Below, piece by piece: positions 1-11,600 of a stretch of 64,000 bases of DNA. Position numbers and translations under genes: made by a program. The notes beneath the pieces were generated by a model. The model saw only the letters and a list, made by a program, of their open reading frames with translations, was not told the DNA's origin and did no database searches. The DNA is from Lepidodermella squamata (taxonomy: Eukaryota; Gastrotricha): NCBI GenBank assembly GCA_047495785.1, contig JBLDXI010000001.1:1426001-1490000 (forward strand). Direction: 5' to 3'. Numbering within the stretch: the stretch's first letter is position 1; each line of letters starts with the position of its first letter.

Positions 1-1538
1 TATCCTTGTATCGAATCACAGTAGAATGTAAGGATAGCCTGCACTTGACATCGGCAACATCAACCACAACAATTACGGTAGGTATTCGATGAATCAAGTT
101 GGCAACTCTAGCGGGAATTTTTATCAAGGTGTCTATAAGCCATGTCAACCAGCCAGCTCAGTTCACCTCCTTACCTGGATATGTAAATGTCCAAGAAGAC
201 GCAACCACTGGTCCTACAGAGCTGTACTCCATCGCGGCTGTTGATCCTAACAATGGCGTTAATCCTGTCACAATGAGCCTCTTGTCAATTTCACCATCCG
301 GTGGTGGGTCCAAGTTTTACTTCGACACTAATACCAAGAGTGAGTTTATTGATTTAAAGTTTACGGGACTTACAATAATTTTTCAACCAGTATTCGGCTA
401 CACCGCAAATCCTCAATTCAGTTTCAATACCCAGTCCAATTACACGGCCTTGTTCTCTGCGTACAATAATGTGAATCCGACGGTGACTGGAACTCTTTAC
501 ATCTCAGTATCGAAGGTCACCCCTGGGGTATCTTGCTGCTACACAGTTTCGATCCGAGAAGATACGAATACCTCTCAAACTCTGTGGGACATGAGAACTC
601 GTAACAGCAGTGCTAACATTGTAGCGTGGGGTCTCGGCACTGTAAGTCCCTCGAGCTCGGCGTTCAGCATAACCACAGCAGGGCGTGAGTTTATTCTAAC
701 TTGAACAGAAATCCAATTTCGTGTCGATTATTTTTCAGTTGTCAAGTCTAGCAGTTATCCCAACTTCAACTATAACACAGCCCCAGTTTACACCGTGTTG
801 ATTACTGCGAGAGATGCCACGACCACTATTGCGACTTACACCCTAACGGTTTCAATCACTCCTGTGACCCAACAGCCTGTTATTTGGAACATGCCTCAAA
901 CAGTGACAATTTTACAAGGCACTGGTGGCGGAGCGAATCTGCTTCAAGTCAATTGCACGGAACCGAGAAGCTCGCTCAGTTACAGTATGAAAGTTCTACC
1001 TAGCTCTGGAACGACAAATTTCCTCATTTCGACTACTGGTCTTGTAACAACGCCATCCTACGCGAATTTCACTTACGTCACCAACCCGATTTATTACGTC
1101 ATAGTCGGATGTTCCAACACGGCTTACACGACTAGCGGAACCCTCACTGTAGTGATCACCACCCCGACTATTACTTACACTGTTACTACGACACCTTCTT
1201 ACGGCCAGACAAGCACAGCCACAGGGAGCAGTGGAAGTAGTACAACAACTTCCAGCAGCTCAGGACTCGCTCCTGAATGTGAGTGGACTAAACCTATAGT
1301 TTATTGCATTGACCCGAAATATTTCCCCAGATATCGGAGCGATAGTTGGCAGTATTGGAGGATGTCTAATTTTAGCAGGAATCGCATATGCTGTTGCGAA
1401 GCACCTTCAAGCCAAGGCAGCTGCTAAAGGAATAACAAGGTACGTATACAGTTGCATCTCGAATGGTTGAAAACAAAATTTATTTGCTTTCATTTCAGTA
1501 TGATGAAACAATACCCGCCGCCATACAGCGTACGGTGA
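1..1538 (+). CDS. Cadherin-like single-pass membrane protein, 3' part (5' end outside window)
   Basis: Five exons were joined: 3-77, 129-684, 739-1278, 1331-1439 and 1499-1538. The four introns are 51-59 bp, GT-AG, and phase-consistent. The ectodomain shows repeated beta-strand segments of the cadherin-like type (for example NHVNQPAQF-like linkers, VQEDATTG, and ITARDATT followed by alternating hydrophobic strands). It is followed by a Thr/Ser-rich stalk, one transmembrane helix (starting IGAIVGSIGG, ending before AKHLQAK) and a short cytosolic tail ending PPPYSVR-stop. PPPY is a PPxY motif, the class bound by WW domains. Cell-surface adhesion or matrix binding is inferred from architecture only. 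The ectodomain is divergent and the Ca2+-binding DxNDN motifs of true cadherins are not obvious. An AATAAA lies near 1651. It is a paralogue of the complete gene at 32906-34721, with the same exon layout around the membrane helix. The N-terminus and signal peptide lie upstream of the window. Confidence 0.75.
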
Positions 1539-1684
1539 CCTTCTTTATTTGCGATGGCAGATCTATGACTGAAGCCCCATTTTTGTGTTTACTGGGGAGA
1601 AAAAGTGCAAAATAATTTTTCACACACCCAGTGTAACTTTGTTGCGAGTAAATAAAGATATTTGTTCAACAAAATGAAGATCCT

Positions 1685-3084
1685 TTACTCAATGGCGTAA
1701 GGTGTTGCATATGGATTGGCGCCTGCGTTACCAGCCGGACCATAGTTGCATACCTGAAGAGGAGTTAATAAGATGAATCAGTAATGCTCTAAATCAGTCT
1801 TACTAGAACAATATTTCCATCACCCAGTCCATTGCAGTAACTTTCGCCGCAACTGAAAAAATTATTGCCCGTGAAAAGAGAAACATCTCAACCAAAAAGC
1901 TTACCCTACAAACTTTGTCTCTTGCCAAATCATTTGAGTGTAATGCCCTATGCTGATGTTGGACGTTTTACCGACGCCATACTTCCAGTAGAGGCGTTCA
2001 TCAGCCCAGCCAGTGATGCATTCATTCCAGTTAGTTTTCCCGGCTTCACTTGCGCATAGATTCTGGCCAACGTAAGGCCACGCCGGCCCTTTATCGCCGC
2101 GGTCAGGCAAGTATCGAACAGCAAAGGTGTCATGGTCATCCTTACACTGAGCTGCTAAGCGTTCGGCAGTGGCAGCGAGATCATCGTCCCACTTCAAGTC
2201 TACCAGAGGAACCCTTGCTGGTGGATTGACGGATCCTGTGAAAGTAGTAGTAACATGTAGCAGTTACGATTATAAGGGATCAAAAATCCTCACGACGATA
2301 TTCGTTGTGAATTCTCAGAATTTCTGTCGGGTCACTTATGGTTGAATAAATCACATCTTCCGAGTCATTGAGGCAGAGAGTATGAGGCAAAGTTAGGTTA
2401 TATCGGCACTGCGGCTGCGGAAAAAACGTTTAGTCTTAAACCGTGATAAACTATAGGAAAGCCTACCCCTTTCTTCTCAAATCCAACCAATCCCGCTGGT
2501 ATCGGAGTTTCGGAAGTACTTACCTGCGGCGTGACAAAATTGACAGTCGAGGCTGATGTTACTGACTTGGTAGTTGACGTTGTAGTAGACGATGTCGGTT
2601 TAGAAGTAATTGTTGCTGCTGTCATAGTCGTTGTAGCTGTAGGAGTTGTTAGAGCTGTTGTAGTACTAAAGGTGGCTAGAGGTGTTGTAGTATCACTATT
2701 GCTCGAGCTCGAAAGATGAGACGCAGGGTTTCTTCGCAGGATGAACCGTGCGAATGGATCAGAAGCATTAAAATCTGCCGTTCTCGCATAGCTTTCCGGG
2801 CAAGATGGCAGTGGATCGATCCACTTCTCATTTTCGCACCGAACTGTTGAATTGCCAACAATCAACCCATCAATGCAGGCATAGATCACGGTTGCAGAAC
2901 GGGCTGTTCTGTTCGTCTTGTCGTCTATTGATTTGTTAGACTTCAAAACAAGGGCGGTATAACCGCCGATAAGTTCGGGCGGCCTGTCGCAAACAGACCC
3001 AGTGTCGGCGAGAAGATTCGACCATGAAATTTGCTCAGCTGTCGCAGAACAAGTTGTTATCAAAACGAGCCAGTAAAAACGCAT
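1685..3084 (-). CDS. Secreted sushi (CCP)-Thr-rich-CAP protein
   Basis: Five exons on the minus strand: 3084-2524, 2414-2294, 2235-1905, 1852-1804 and 1753-1685. They give 376 aa in one consistent frame. Order of parts: signal peptide (MRFYWLVLITTCSATA); one sushi/CCP module (cysteines in VCDRPP, IYACIDG, VRCENEKW and LPSC); a Thr/Ser-rich, probably O-glycosylated linker; a second Cys-containing lead-in (PQCRYN); and a CAP (SCP/TAPS) domain. The CAP domain has HNEYR, WDDDLA, GHYTQMIW, VGCGESYC and the C-terminal VCNYGPAGN box. CAP proteins are extracellular and often bind sterols or lipids; the target here is unknown. The acceptor of exon 2 sits in CCGCAGCCGCAG, so its start is ambiguous by two codons. 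The neighbouring double-CAP gene shares the exon phases, including a 121-nt exon, so the two arose by duplication. Confidence 0.85.
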
Positions 3085-3354
3085 TCTGAGAAGAGGGTAT
3101 GATGTTGAACTGATGTAACTTTCTCACTTTGGAACGTTTTTCTTGCCCCATTTTTATTACTATGAATCAGAGCATTTATTGGCAAAAAATGTTCACGTTA
3201 CATTGCACGACACTTACTTAACTATAAACTTAACGCTTTTGACACCTTGTAAATTGACAATGACTAGGCAATACTATAGATGATTGTTGCTTGCTTTAAT
3301 AACTACATGAATACTTGTCTCGTGTTTCATTGAGTTTTCAGTTTTTCAGTCAAG

Positions 3355-5397
3355 TTATGCATTAGCTGTGGCAGCTGCTTCGTAAGGGAAGGCAAATGGA
3401 TCGATTCCAGGTGCTTTGGCGATGTTTCCACCAGGTCCATAGTGACAGGTCTAAAAATAAATGTCTATATATGTGATTCAAGTGGAAATGCTGTCTTCCA
3501 TACCATTACGTCCAGAAGTTTGTCTCCGTCACTGCAGATCGCTCTGCCGCAACCAATTGAGGTAGTCGTCGCCCAAATCATTTGTGAGTAGTGCCCAACC
3601 TTGCGGATATTTTGGTTGGGATGATTCGGATCGATAGCGCCAGTGCCGAATCGGTAATTCTCCTTCTCGGCGGCCCAATACCCGACGGCTGCTGGCACCG
3701 AAGGAAACTCGCCGCCGATGTTCAGCGCCATGTTTTGATTGACGTACTTGAACTCGGACTTGCCGTCTCTCGCCGGTAGACTCAAGTCGTCGAGGTAGTG
3801 TTGGTCCGAACACTGATAAGCAGCCACTCGCTCGGCGGCAATCGCTAGATCCTCGTCCCAGGTGACATCTGGTATCGGAACTTTCGCAGGTGGGTTAACA
3901 GATTCTGAAAAAGTAATCATCATTTTAATCAGGGCGCTTAGGGAAGGATAGGAAAACTTGCTTCTCTCTTTGTTGTGGGCATCTAGGATATCTTGAATTG
4001 GGATCGGAACGGTTCGGTTGAGTTTAGGCGAATCAGCCAAGCATAACGCATTCGGTAGCTTCAGTCCATACCTGCATTGAGGCTATAAGAATGAAGTGTT
4101 ATCAAGCGTGAAAATCAATTGAGGTGGATTCATACCCCTCTTAGTCCTCCTGACAATATCTTTACGGTAATGTTTCCCGGCAGCATAGTCGTGGGGCCGG
4201 CTGTTGTAACAGCTATAGGTCCAGGTCTAGCTGTTGTTATCGTTACTGATACAGGTCTAGCTGTTGTTGTCACTGCATTAGAAACAGCTGATGAACCTGC
4301 CGCAGTTGTTGGTAGGGTGATAGCGCTTGCTGGCAGGGCTGTTATTGAAATCACCCGGGTAGTTCCACCTGAGATTGTTGTTAATGAAATCGCCCTGGTA
4401 GACGGAGCAAGGGTAACTGCAGTCACGTTAGACGGCCGAGATGTCGTAATTAGAGGCGGAGTTTGAACAGAAATCGGCTTCATGGTCGCTGGTCCAGCTG
4501 TAGCACCTGGTGCAATGAAGACGGGGGAAACTTTACCAGGATCAGCGTCGTAGGGTTTCGCAAAATGGTTCATGCCATTGAAGCCAATATTTCCACCAGG
4601 TGCGTAGTCGCAAACCTTCGAAAATACTTAGGGCATATGATTAATCTTGCGAAAGAAAATTTACCATCATATATTCCCATTCGCCCTTGCAACTAGCCTT
4701 GGCACAACTATAAAAAAATATTTATTAAGGTGGATTTGAATTTTGTTTAATATTATACCCTATGCGAGTCGTGTTTTGCCAGATGATTTGTGTGTAATGG
4801 CCAACATCGCTTCCGTTTATAGAACCAACGCCGTACTTGAAAAAGGCTTTTGAAGCGGCCCAGGCATTGACGCATTCAGCCCAGGTGGGTTCATAGCCGG
4901 AGCTGAAACATTGATTCTGGCCTACCCATTCGTAAGATGGAAGCACTCGCTGTTCCGCAGGTTCGTGTTCATCGTTGCATTGAGCTGCCCAGCGAGCTGC
5001 CATTACAGCTAAATCATCATCCCAAACCAAATTTGGCAACGGGGTCCTCGAGTCAGTTATTTGCGCTGTTGAAAATGACGAAAATTTAAAGATTTCGATG
5101 CAATAATTCTAGACATTTTTAGACCTCGGAATCCGTTGTGTAAGGTTAGGACTTCATCGGACTTGGTCTCTTCAGCCTTGACAAAATCAGGCGAGTTGTC
5201 GAGACATAGCGTATGATCTTTCGGATACTTGAACTGTTCGCACAGCTTTGCCTATTCGTATAAACAAAAATGTTTGCTATTCAACTCATTTTAGGGAAGG
5301 GGTGTTTTTATATTACAGCAGCTGGATCGCTGGACTGTGCCTGGATCAAGTTGAAAAACACGGCTGGCAAAATAGCAATTAGAATTCGAGTTATCAT
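3355..5397 (-). CDS. Secreted protein with two CAP (SCP/TAPS) domains
   Basis: Eight exons on the minus strand: 5397-5317, 5251-5125, 5065-4759, 4707-4665, 4615-4136, 4082-3962, 3904-3504 and 3450-3355. They give 551 aa. A signal peptide (MITRILIAILPAVFFNLIQA) is followed by CAP domain 1 (HNGFR, WDDDLAV, GHYTQIIW, VCDYAPGGN), a Thr/Ser/Pro-rich linker of about 150 residues, and CAP domain 2 (HNKER, WDEDLAI, GHYSQMIW, TCHYGPGGN). The linker exon (4615-4136) carries both the last CAP-1 box and the Thr-rich spacer and ends in phase with the PQCRYG lead-in of CAP 2. That is why I treat the whole as one gene, not two. The intron 3961-3905 has a GC-AG donor (GCAAGT), required to keep the conserved phase-1 junction after HNxxR. 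The substrate is unknown; family members are extracellular. Confidence 0.8.
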
Positions 5398-6602
5398 TTT
5401 GCGGTGAAATTATGCGAGCTATGATTTTTCAATTTTTCAAGACAACATGTTGAATTGCACCGAGCGTTAATGTGTTTTTTGTCGGCAAATGTCTGTTCGT
5501 TTGTGCTGTTTGTTCAATCATTAGGCGGTAAAAATCTCGCAAAAATAGCTATTTTGTATGAGCAATGCAAATAAAAAACACGATGTCGCAAATTTTGATC
5601 GTCATTTTTTTAGCGATCACGCCTCAGGCAAAAAATGCAGGTCCCAACATTGCCCCTGAAAAAAATTGCTTGGTAAACGATTGAAAAATGCGATGCACCT
5701 AATATTAGGTTTAAAAACTGTATGTCTTTCACCACGATCACATTTGCCCGTGCGGAACCAAATTCAACCGCAAGAAATTTCAAAAATTGACCCCAAAGAT
5801 TTCAGGAGTATATGGACAATTTTTTTTGTCGGCTTCTCAAGTTATACTCAGATGATATAAGGAAGAAATAATAAATTGATCAATAATCAATCATTAAACT
5901 TCAGACTATATTATGAAAAGTCAGTATCGACCTTGCTGTAAATTTTAACAATTCGGCTTCAAGGCAACAAGCCATCTCAGTTCCGCCACTATTGGGGACT
6001 CTTGCAGAATTAACAAAGTATAGCGACATGATAGCTGATATCGAAGGAATTATTAATATGGGCTTGCTTTCTAAACGATTTCAAGTTTAAACATATATTC
6101 AACGGCATCTTTCAGATTTCAAATCATTTTCATCCACTTTTGCTCTATATTGTCCACGGGCCGAGTTTAAATCAGGCCGGCCGGGACGGGTATAGTCCAC
6201 ACAAGGATGAGGTCGGCCGAAACTCATTGTTAGTCTACAAAACAAAATGCTGAAAAAACTATATTGCCACAATATATGTGTTTTTATCTGATGATAATGA
6301 TTTTGGCAGTAAAATAATAATAATGTTTTGATTTTTCCTCTTCGGGACTATGAATGTTGTTTACCGGTTCCGGTTTTGAAGAGGTCGAAGGCAGGCGACG
6401 AATCTTCCTCAACCAGTCTTCCTCACAGTGGAAGATTCTGCTTTTTTGTATAAATTTCATAATTTTAATCGAGCTGACAACCACACGCCATTAATCTATT
6501 TCAAATGAAACCAATTCCACTAGTTTGACATAGAGAATAATTTCTATCTCAAAATCGTTTTCGCAGGGATTTTTTCTTTTTCCATCTATTCTTACTTCTC
6601 AG
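5398..6602. other. Intergenic, no gene seen
   Basis: This AT-rich stretch lies upstream of the double-CAP gene. Open frames are short and lack domain, splice or codon support. A GC-rich patch near 6150-6230 contains inverted GGCCGA/TCGGCC words. I see no tRNA, transposase or conserved protein here. It presumably includes the promoter of the minus-strand CAP gene, but no clear TATA box is visible. Confidence 0.5.
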
Positions 6603-6604
6603 TA

Positions 6605-6782
6605 CAGTAAAACCTCCATAAATTAGATGTCTATAAATTAGACACCTCCGTGATTAGACACTTTTTATCGGCGACGAACCGCAAGGACAACTATTGTTCG
6701 GACTTTCTGTATCTTAGACAGCTCCATTATTAGACGGTTTTAGGCCACTACGGAAGGTGTCTAAATTGTGGAGATTTTACTG
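6605..6782. mobile_element. 178-bp MITE with pogo/Tigger-like termini
   Basis: The left end reads CAGTAAAACCTCCATAAATT and the right end, reverse-complemented, reads CAGTAAAATCTCCACAATTT. The element is flanked by TA on both sides (6603-6604 and 6783-6784), the target duplication of Tc1/mariner-superfamily elements. CAGT(A/T)AAACCTC termini are typical of pogo/Tigger families. There is no coding capacity, so it must have been moved by a transposase encoded elsewhere. Internal repeats of TAGA(C/T) words extend the inverted ends. Confidence 0.75.
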
Positions 6783-6806
6783 TATTCTTATTTATCCTTC
6801 ACCATA

Positions 6807-7575
6807 CCGTAACGAGTGGTAACTTTGGACAAAACGTGTTTTTCGAACATTAAAAATCAGCCTTTGCTCCTAAATTTCTGAAATTTTTACTTAAGGTGGG
6901 GACGGTGATTCTTGAATTTACTGCAAATTTTAAAATTTTTGAGAATTTTACCTGACCTTTGGCTAATTAATAAGTGTTCCGGTAACTTTGGACAATTAGA
7001 GGGTAGCTTTGGACACTCATTTGCATATGCAATTTCATTGCAATTTCATTGTGAATTATCTGTTTTTCATGGGTTTTCATTTAATCTTGGGTCAGATTTC
7101 GAAAAAAATTATGAACAGATGGCGCATCATCTGTTTCTCGGAAGTTCAATAAAAATACGTTTCTGCGCAGCAGCTACTTAACCCGTCCAAAAGTGTCCAA
7201 AATTACCCCAATTTTCACCTGTTTTTCAGGTAAATGCCCTGCTAAAACGCGTCGACGGATTCCCATTTTATCTTCGATTATAGGGATAGTATAGATAGGA
7301 GAATACTCATGCCAACTTTCATTGAAAACTGATCGATTATTAGAAAGATAGAAGGGGGGTCCCAAAACGGCACCCAAAGTCTAACTGCTTGCAACTTTTT
7401 CTGAAATCCGATTTCAGCTCCAATCGTCTTGATTTTTATTTCAAACGAAAGCTGAGGAGACGTAGAATTTTATGCAAAAACCCCCATGATTTAAACGTTC
7501 AAGCCTCAAAAGCTAAACACCTGCAAAGCCGACAGTGTCCAAAGTTACCGTGTCCACAATCACCACACGTTACGG
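6807..7575. mobile_element. 769-bp non-autonomous TA-flanked DNA transposon
   Basis: The left end CCGTAACGAGTGGTAACTTT is matched by the right end, reverse-complemented: CCGTAACGTGTGGTGATTGT. TA dinucleotides at 6805-6806 and 7576-7577 look like the target duplication. Subterminal copies of GTAACTTTGGAC recur near both ends (about 6820, 6980 and 7535). No transposase can be read inside; the open frames at 6912-7181 and 7389-7628 have no recognisable domain. It lies only about 20 bp from the preceding MITE. Confidence 0.65.
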
Positions 7576-8030
7576 TATTCTTATTGTTAGTTTTCAGGCC
7601 AGAAAATAACAAATTTCAGCATAATTAATTAGCGAAAAAGCTGATTAAAAAGTTGGCGGGAAACTTCTGTCTGCTGAATGCTGAATACTAACTTGAAGCA
7701 AGATAAAGCTTAAGAGCTTTCCTCCAACCTGGCCGTGTTTAACCAGCGGGCAACTCTGGGAAAATAATAATAAATATCCGTTGAGCATTTTTGCTCAATT
7801 GCTTAACCTGTGCTCAATTTGCTCAACGCGTGCTAAAGCAGTGCACAATTTGCGCTCAATTCGTGAACAACTAGAGCCTAACCAGAGGATGAATCATCAA
7901 AAAGTGCTCAAACTGTGCTCAAAATGTGCTTAACACGTCGTATGACACGCGTTGAGCACACCAATAATTATTTAAAATATGCCCTGTCATTGATCAGTCA
8001 ATTTCTGATTCCGACAATAACCCGATAACG

Positions 8031-8087
8031 GTGGCGCAATCGATTCGATTGCAGGCGTTGGTGGTCAAAGTCACTGGTTCGATTCCC
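8031..8087 (+). repeat. tRNA-like (pol III promoter-bearing) unit, copy 1
   Basis: The unit begins GTGGCGCAATCG and ends GGTTCGATTCCC. TGGCGCAATCG fits the A box of tRNA promoters and GGTTCGATTCC the B box. The cloverleaf is incomplete (a very tight D arm, no clean anticodon arm), so I call it a tRNA-derived SINE head and not a working tRNA. All 57 nt recur exactly at 8294-8350. Confidence 0.5.
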
Positions 8088-8293
8088 CGTCACTACTGAT
8101 TTTTTTAATGAGCTTTTAGTTTTTTTTTACTTTCCTTAAATTTTACTGGCACATGGCAATACTGCCGGTACCCGAAACTGGCTGTTTGTGAAAAAAACGG
8201 CCAATGCCGGCAGTGATGCCTACTGCCAATACGGCAAAATATAAAAAATCCACTTTAAATCGGTTTTTTGTGATTGATTTTCATAGCGAACCA

Positions 8294-8350
8294 GTGGCGC
8301 AATCGATTCGATTGCAGGCGTTGGTGGTCAAAGTCACTGGTTCGATTCCC
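8294..8350 (+). repeat. tRNA-like unit, copy 2
   Basis: This is an exact second copy of the 57-nt unit at 8031-8087, with different flanking DNA on both sides. Both are followed by a short stretch that resembles an acceptor complement and then a T-run (TTTTTT or TTTTTCTG), a possible pol III stop. Confidence 0.5.
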
Positions 8351-8604
8351 GGCCCTGACGGATTTTTCTGAATTTATTTCTAATTTTTACAAATTCGACT
8401 GCTCAACGAGTGCTAAAAGCAAAAATTGATGATTGCACAATGGGTGCGTTAATGAATGCTTAATGAGTGGTAAATGACTGCTCAATGACTGCACAATCGT
8501 CTAAAGGTTGCACAATGACTGCACAACGAAATTCTTAACATTGCAAAATTATATTGAGCACGGGAAATAATTCTGCTCAACGAATGCTCAACGGATAAAT
8601 AATA

Positions 8605-11600
8605 CATATTTCAAATGCTAACAGAATAACTCGCAATAAACCCTCTACAACAATTTCATTATCGTTTTGAATTTTCGCTTGAACATTTTCGCTTGAAGCT
8701 AGGTAGAGCTCTTCTGGCTTGAATCCCTGGATCGGTCCTGGATTGTTCCCTGGGTTGTAGCCGAAGTGTCCCTTGTTCAAACCAGCAAATATATAAAAGA
8801 AAGTCTTTGTTCTTTAATTATTTTTGGTCTGGATTTTTCGTGTCACTGGAGACTTTTTCATCTTTTCCGTAAATGTGATTGTCCATGCGATGTTCGAAAT
8901 TCCTAATTCCCCGTTCACTTCATGAAGCGAGTGCAATCCCGATGCAGACTGTTGCTAAAGCCGTGGAAAGACATTAAAATCGGCGAAATATTTGCCATTC
9001 TTGTTTGCATAAAATTATGCTGTGTCTCGCTCAAAATCGTTAGCGAAAAATTGTCTTCCTCGCTGAAAGTGTATGCTAATTCAGCGGTTTTCACTTGTGT
9101 TCTATAATGCAGAAATATGATGATGACATAAAGCAGCCGATAATTGATGGTTTGTTTCTTCGTATAGGTTCCTAATTAGCATAACGAACCGTGATTTATT
9201 TTTCATTTTTTTCATATTATACTTTTTGGCCCTCGCTTTCGTAATAATTTCTCGGTGCTTCGTGATTTCGGATAGAATAAGGCGGTGCTGCTGTATGTTA
9301 TAACGTCACGCGGTAGCATCCATCATTTTCGTCATTATCGACGACGGCCGCGATTTTGGCTGCGGCTCCGTGTTTAGATTTCATTTCCGCCGCTTTCGTT
9401 TTGACGCCTGGAAGCATAGGGAGGGCGCTTGGCGCAGAGCGCGCCGGCGGCGGAAGTTCGCCACCGCACTGCGCTCTCGGACTTTTCGCCGCAAATTACC
9501 AGCGAAAACAACTGCACATTACAGCAGCGCGTGTCATTATTACTTTTTGTTTTTTTACATCATCATCATCATCATCGGCATCATCATTATCATCCTGCTG
9601 CGACAAATGATAAAAGACATGCCGGCGCATTGAAAATGGCCGCCGATTTATAGAAAAATGACTATCGCCAAAATGCTGCGTAATAAGATGGAAATTTCCA
9701 ACTTTCAAATGCGTAAGCTGAAAAGGATAATGTAAAAATCATACGAAACAATTCACCATCATCAGTATATGCGGCTGTAATTCTCGTGTCTACATACATA
9801 AGAAGTGTCATCCAGATAAAGACGCGCGCCGCTCCGTGTCTCAAAATATGTATTATATAAGGCGGATTCGCCACGCGTGCTACAACCAGAAATTCCCCAC
9901 CACTCTATTATTATATTCAAATGACAACAGCGGAATCAAAATAGCGATTTCTCATTAAAGGGACATTGCTTTTAGGGACTGAGTTTCTAAATCGCCCTGT
10001 CGAGCCCTGGCACCTAATTCTTTATTTTTTCCATAAGCGGCGAAGTACGCGTACTGACGTAAATGCGGTCTTAAATGCCACCGCGCCCCGCGCCCCACTT
10101 GACAACATGTGGGTTACTCAGGAAGTTATATTTTGATTTTTAACAGCACACTCAACGCGTCCTACCAGGTTAAACCCAGCGTATATAACACCGTGGGGGA
10201 ATGTAGGACGGCGCGCAGTTGCGAGAAAATGTTTGCCTCATCGGTGCGCTAAAAAAATTCTGCCCTGCCTTTGCGTGACAAGCGACAATTGTGTATGCGC
10301 AGCGCGAACGGTCCATATTCAATATAAATGAGCTCGAGCCGCACGCGAGTGAAGGTGCGACATGCGCGCATCGTCGTCATCATTTTTGGCGCGGTGGCTT
10401 CACGGATATAGTATAACCGAATAATGTGCGCACTTGCAGTGGCAGTTATATTGCATTAAAGCGAGCGCATCATCATCACCACCGCGCGCGCGGCCAGGCA
10501 CACTGCGCTGAATTTTTTATGACACACACACATCGAGTGTGAGACAGGCGCGCATCGGCTACTAGCTAGGCATTTTATCGATTTCTGGTCTCTTATATCC
10601 CCACTTTATCGCCGTCGGCAGACTATACATATGCACAGGATAATAGCTCATGGCTCGTTATAACGAAATAGAGCCTCGGAAAAAATTATCGCCACCGATG
10701 ATCGAGCAGGCTGTCATACCGTCGTTCATTTTGCCGGTGCGCTTTAATTTTTCTGATATTTACCTAGCCTTCCGATGAAAAAAATTTGCCTTCCCTCAAA
10801 ACGAAACGATCAGCCAACAGTTTGATTGTTTCACGCTCTTCGTTATTTCAAAGCAAATTTACTTTCAGTTATATTCTAAGTGCAGAATTTGACAGAGCAA
10901 TAAATTAATTTATTGACGCGAGCTACCTTTCAGAGATGACTCGCGATAACATTGCATTGTTGTGGCGAAATTTATTATTCTTCACAATTTTGTTGGTAGA
11001 ATTTCTTGGTTTCGACCGGCATCAGGTGATAGTTATAAATAATTCCTGACTCGCCTCGAGCCGCCACCTTTCGCATGATCATTTTTCTATACGACAGCTT
11101 AACAAGGAAGAATTTGGAGACGGCTTTGTGTGATGCGCGTTATCTCAACGATTTTTTTTTATCGTTTGAATTATTCAATGAGCGCGCGTCGATCAAAATT
11201 CGGCATTATCATTCGAGTCCCGGCAGTATACTGCATTTTTCGCAGCTTTCGCGTTGCTATTATTATTTTATTATTTACTGCCAGCAAACACAGCAGCGAG
11301 ATGTGCTAGCCGGTCGCGGGCGAAAGCTAGCGCGAGGTTTCGAAGCTGATGCGTGTAGTTTTAATTTCGTCATTTCGTTATTATTCCAACATATATAACA
11401 ATTATTGCGGCAGCAATTTTTCAGCAGCACTTGTCGATGTTGTATAAACTTCCGTGACCAATCGCGCCCCGCGCGCGCTGTCGAGTGGCAGGCGTACAAA
11501 ACTGTTAATAAAACGAGCGCAAATATTTTTCTACAACAATATTGCAAATATTAACTGAGATCCGGCGCCACTAGCTGCAGCGTCGATAATTGTAGGCAGA

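Larger units (their letters stand above)
7767..8604. repeat. Composite repeat rich in TGCTCAA words, inverted ends, two tRNA-like heads
   Basis: The borders are weakly inverted: AATATCCGTTGAGCATT on the left and AATGCTCAACGGATAAAT on the right. In between, TGCTCAA, GTGCTCAA and TGCACAATG words recur many times on both sides (7780-7960 and 8398-8590). The centre holds two identical 57-nt tRNA-like units. No protein-coding potential is seen. The exact ends are uncertain. Confidence 0.45.

Noticed and set aside
4130-4573. Separate start (MNHFAKPYD) for a second CAP gene
   Set aside because: The same exon begins with the last CAP box (VCDYAPGGN) of the upstream domain and its Met is internal, so it belongs to one double-CAP gene.
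8031-8096. Genuine tRNA gene
   Set aside because: A and B boxes fit but no clean cloverleaf forms and the unit is exactly duplicated without matching acceptor ends.
9356-9708. Open frames rich in His (plus strand) or Asp (minus strand)
   Set aside because: They are produced by the CAT/ATC microsatellite at 9558-9595; no start context, splice sites or domain support them.
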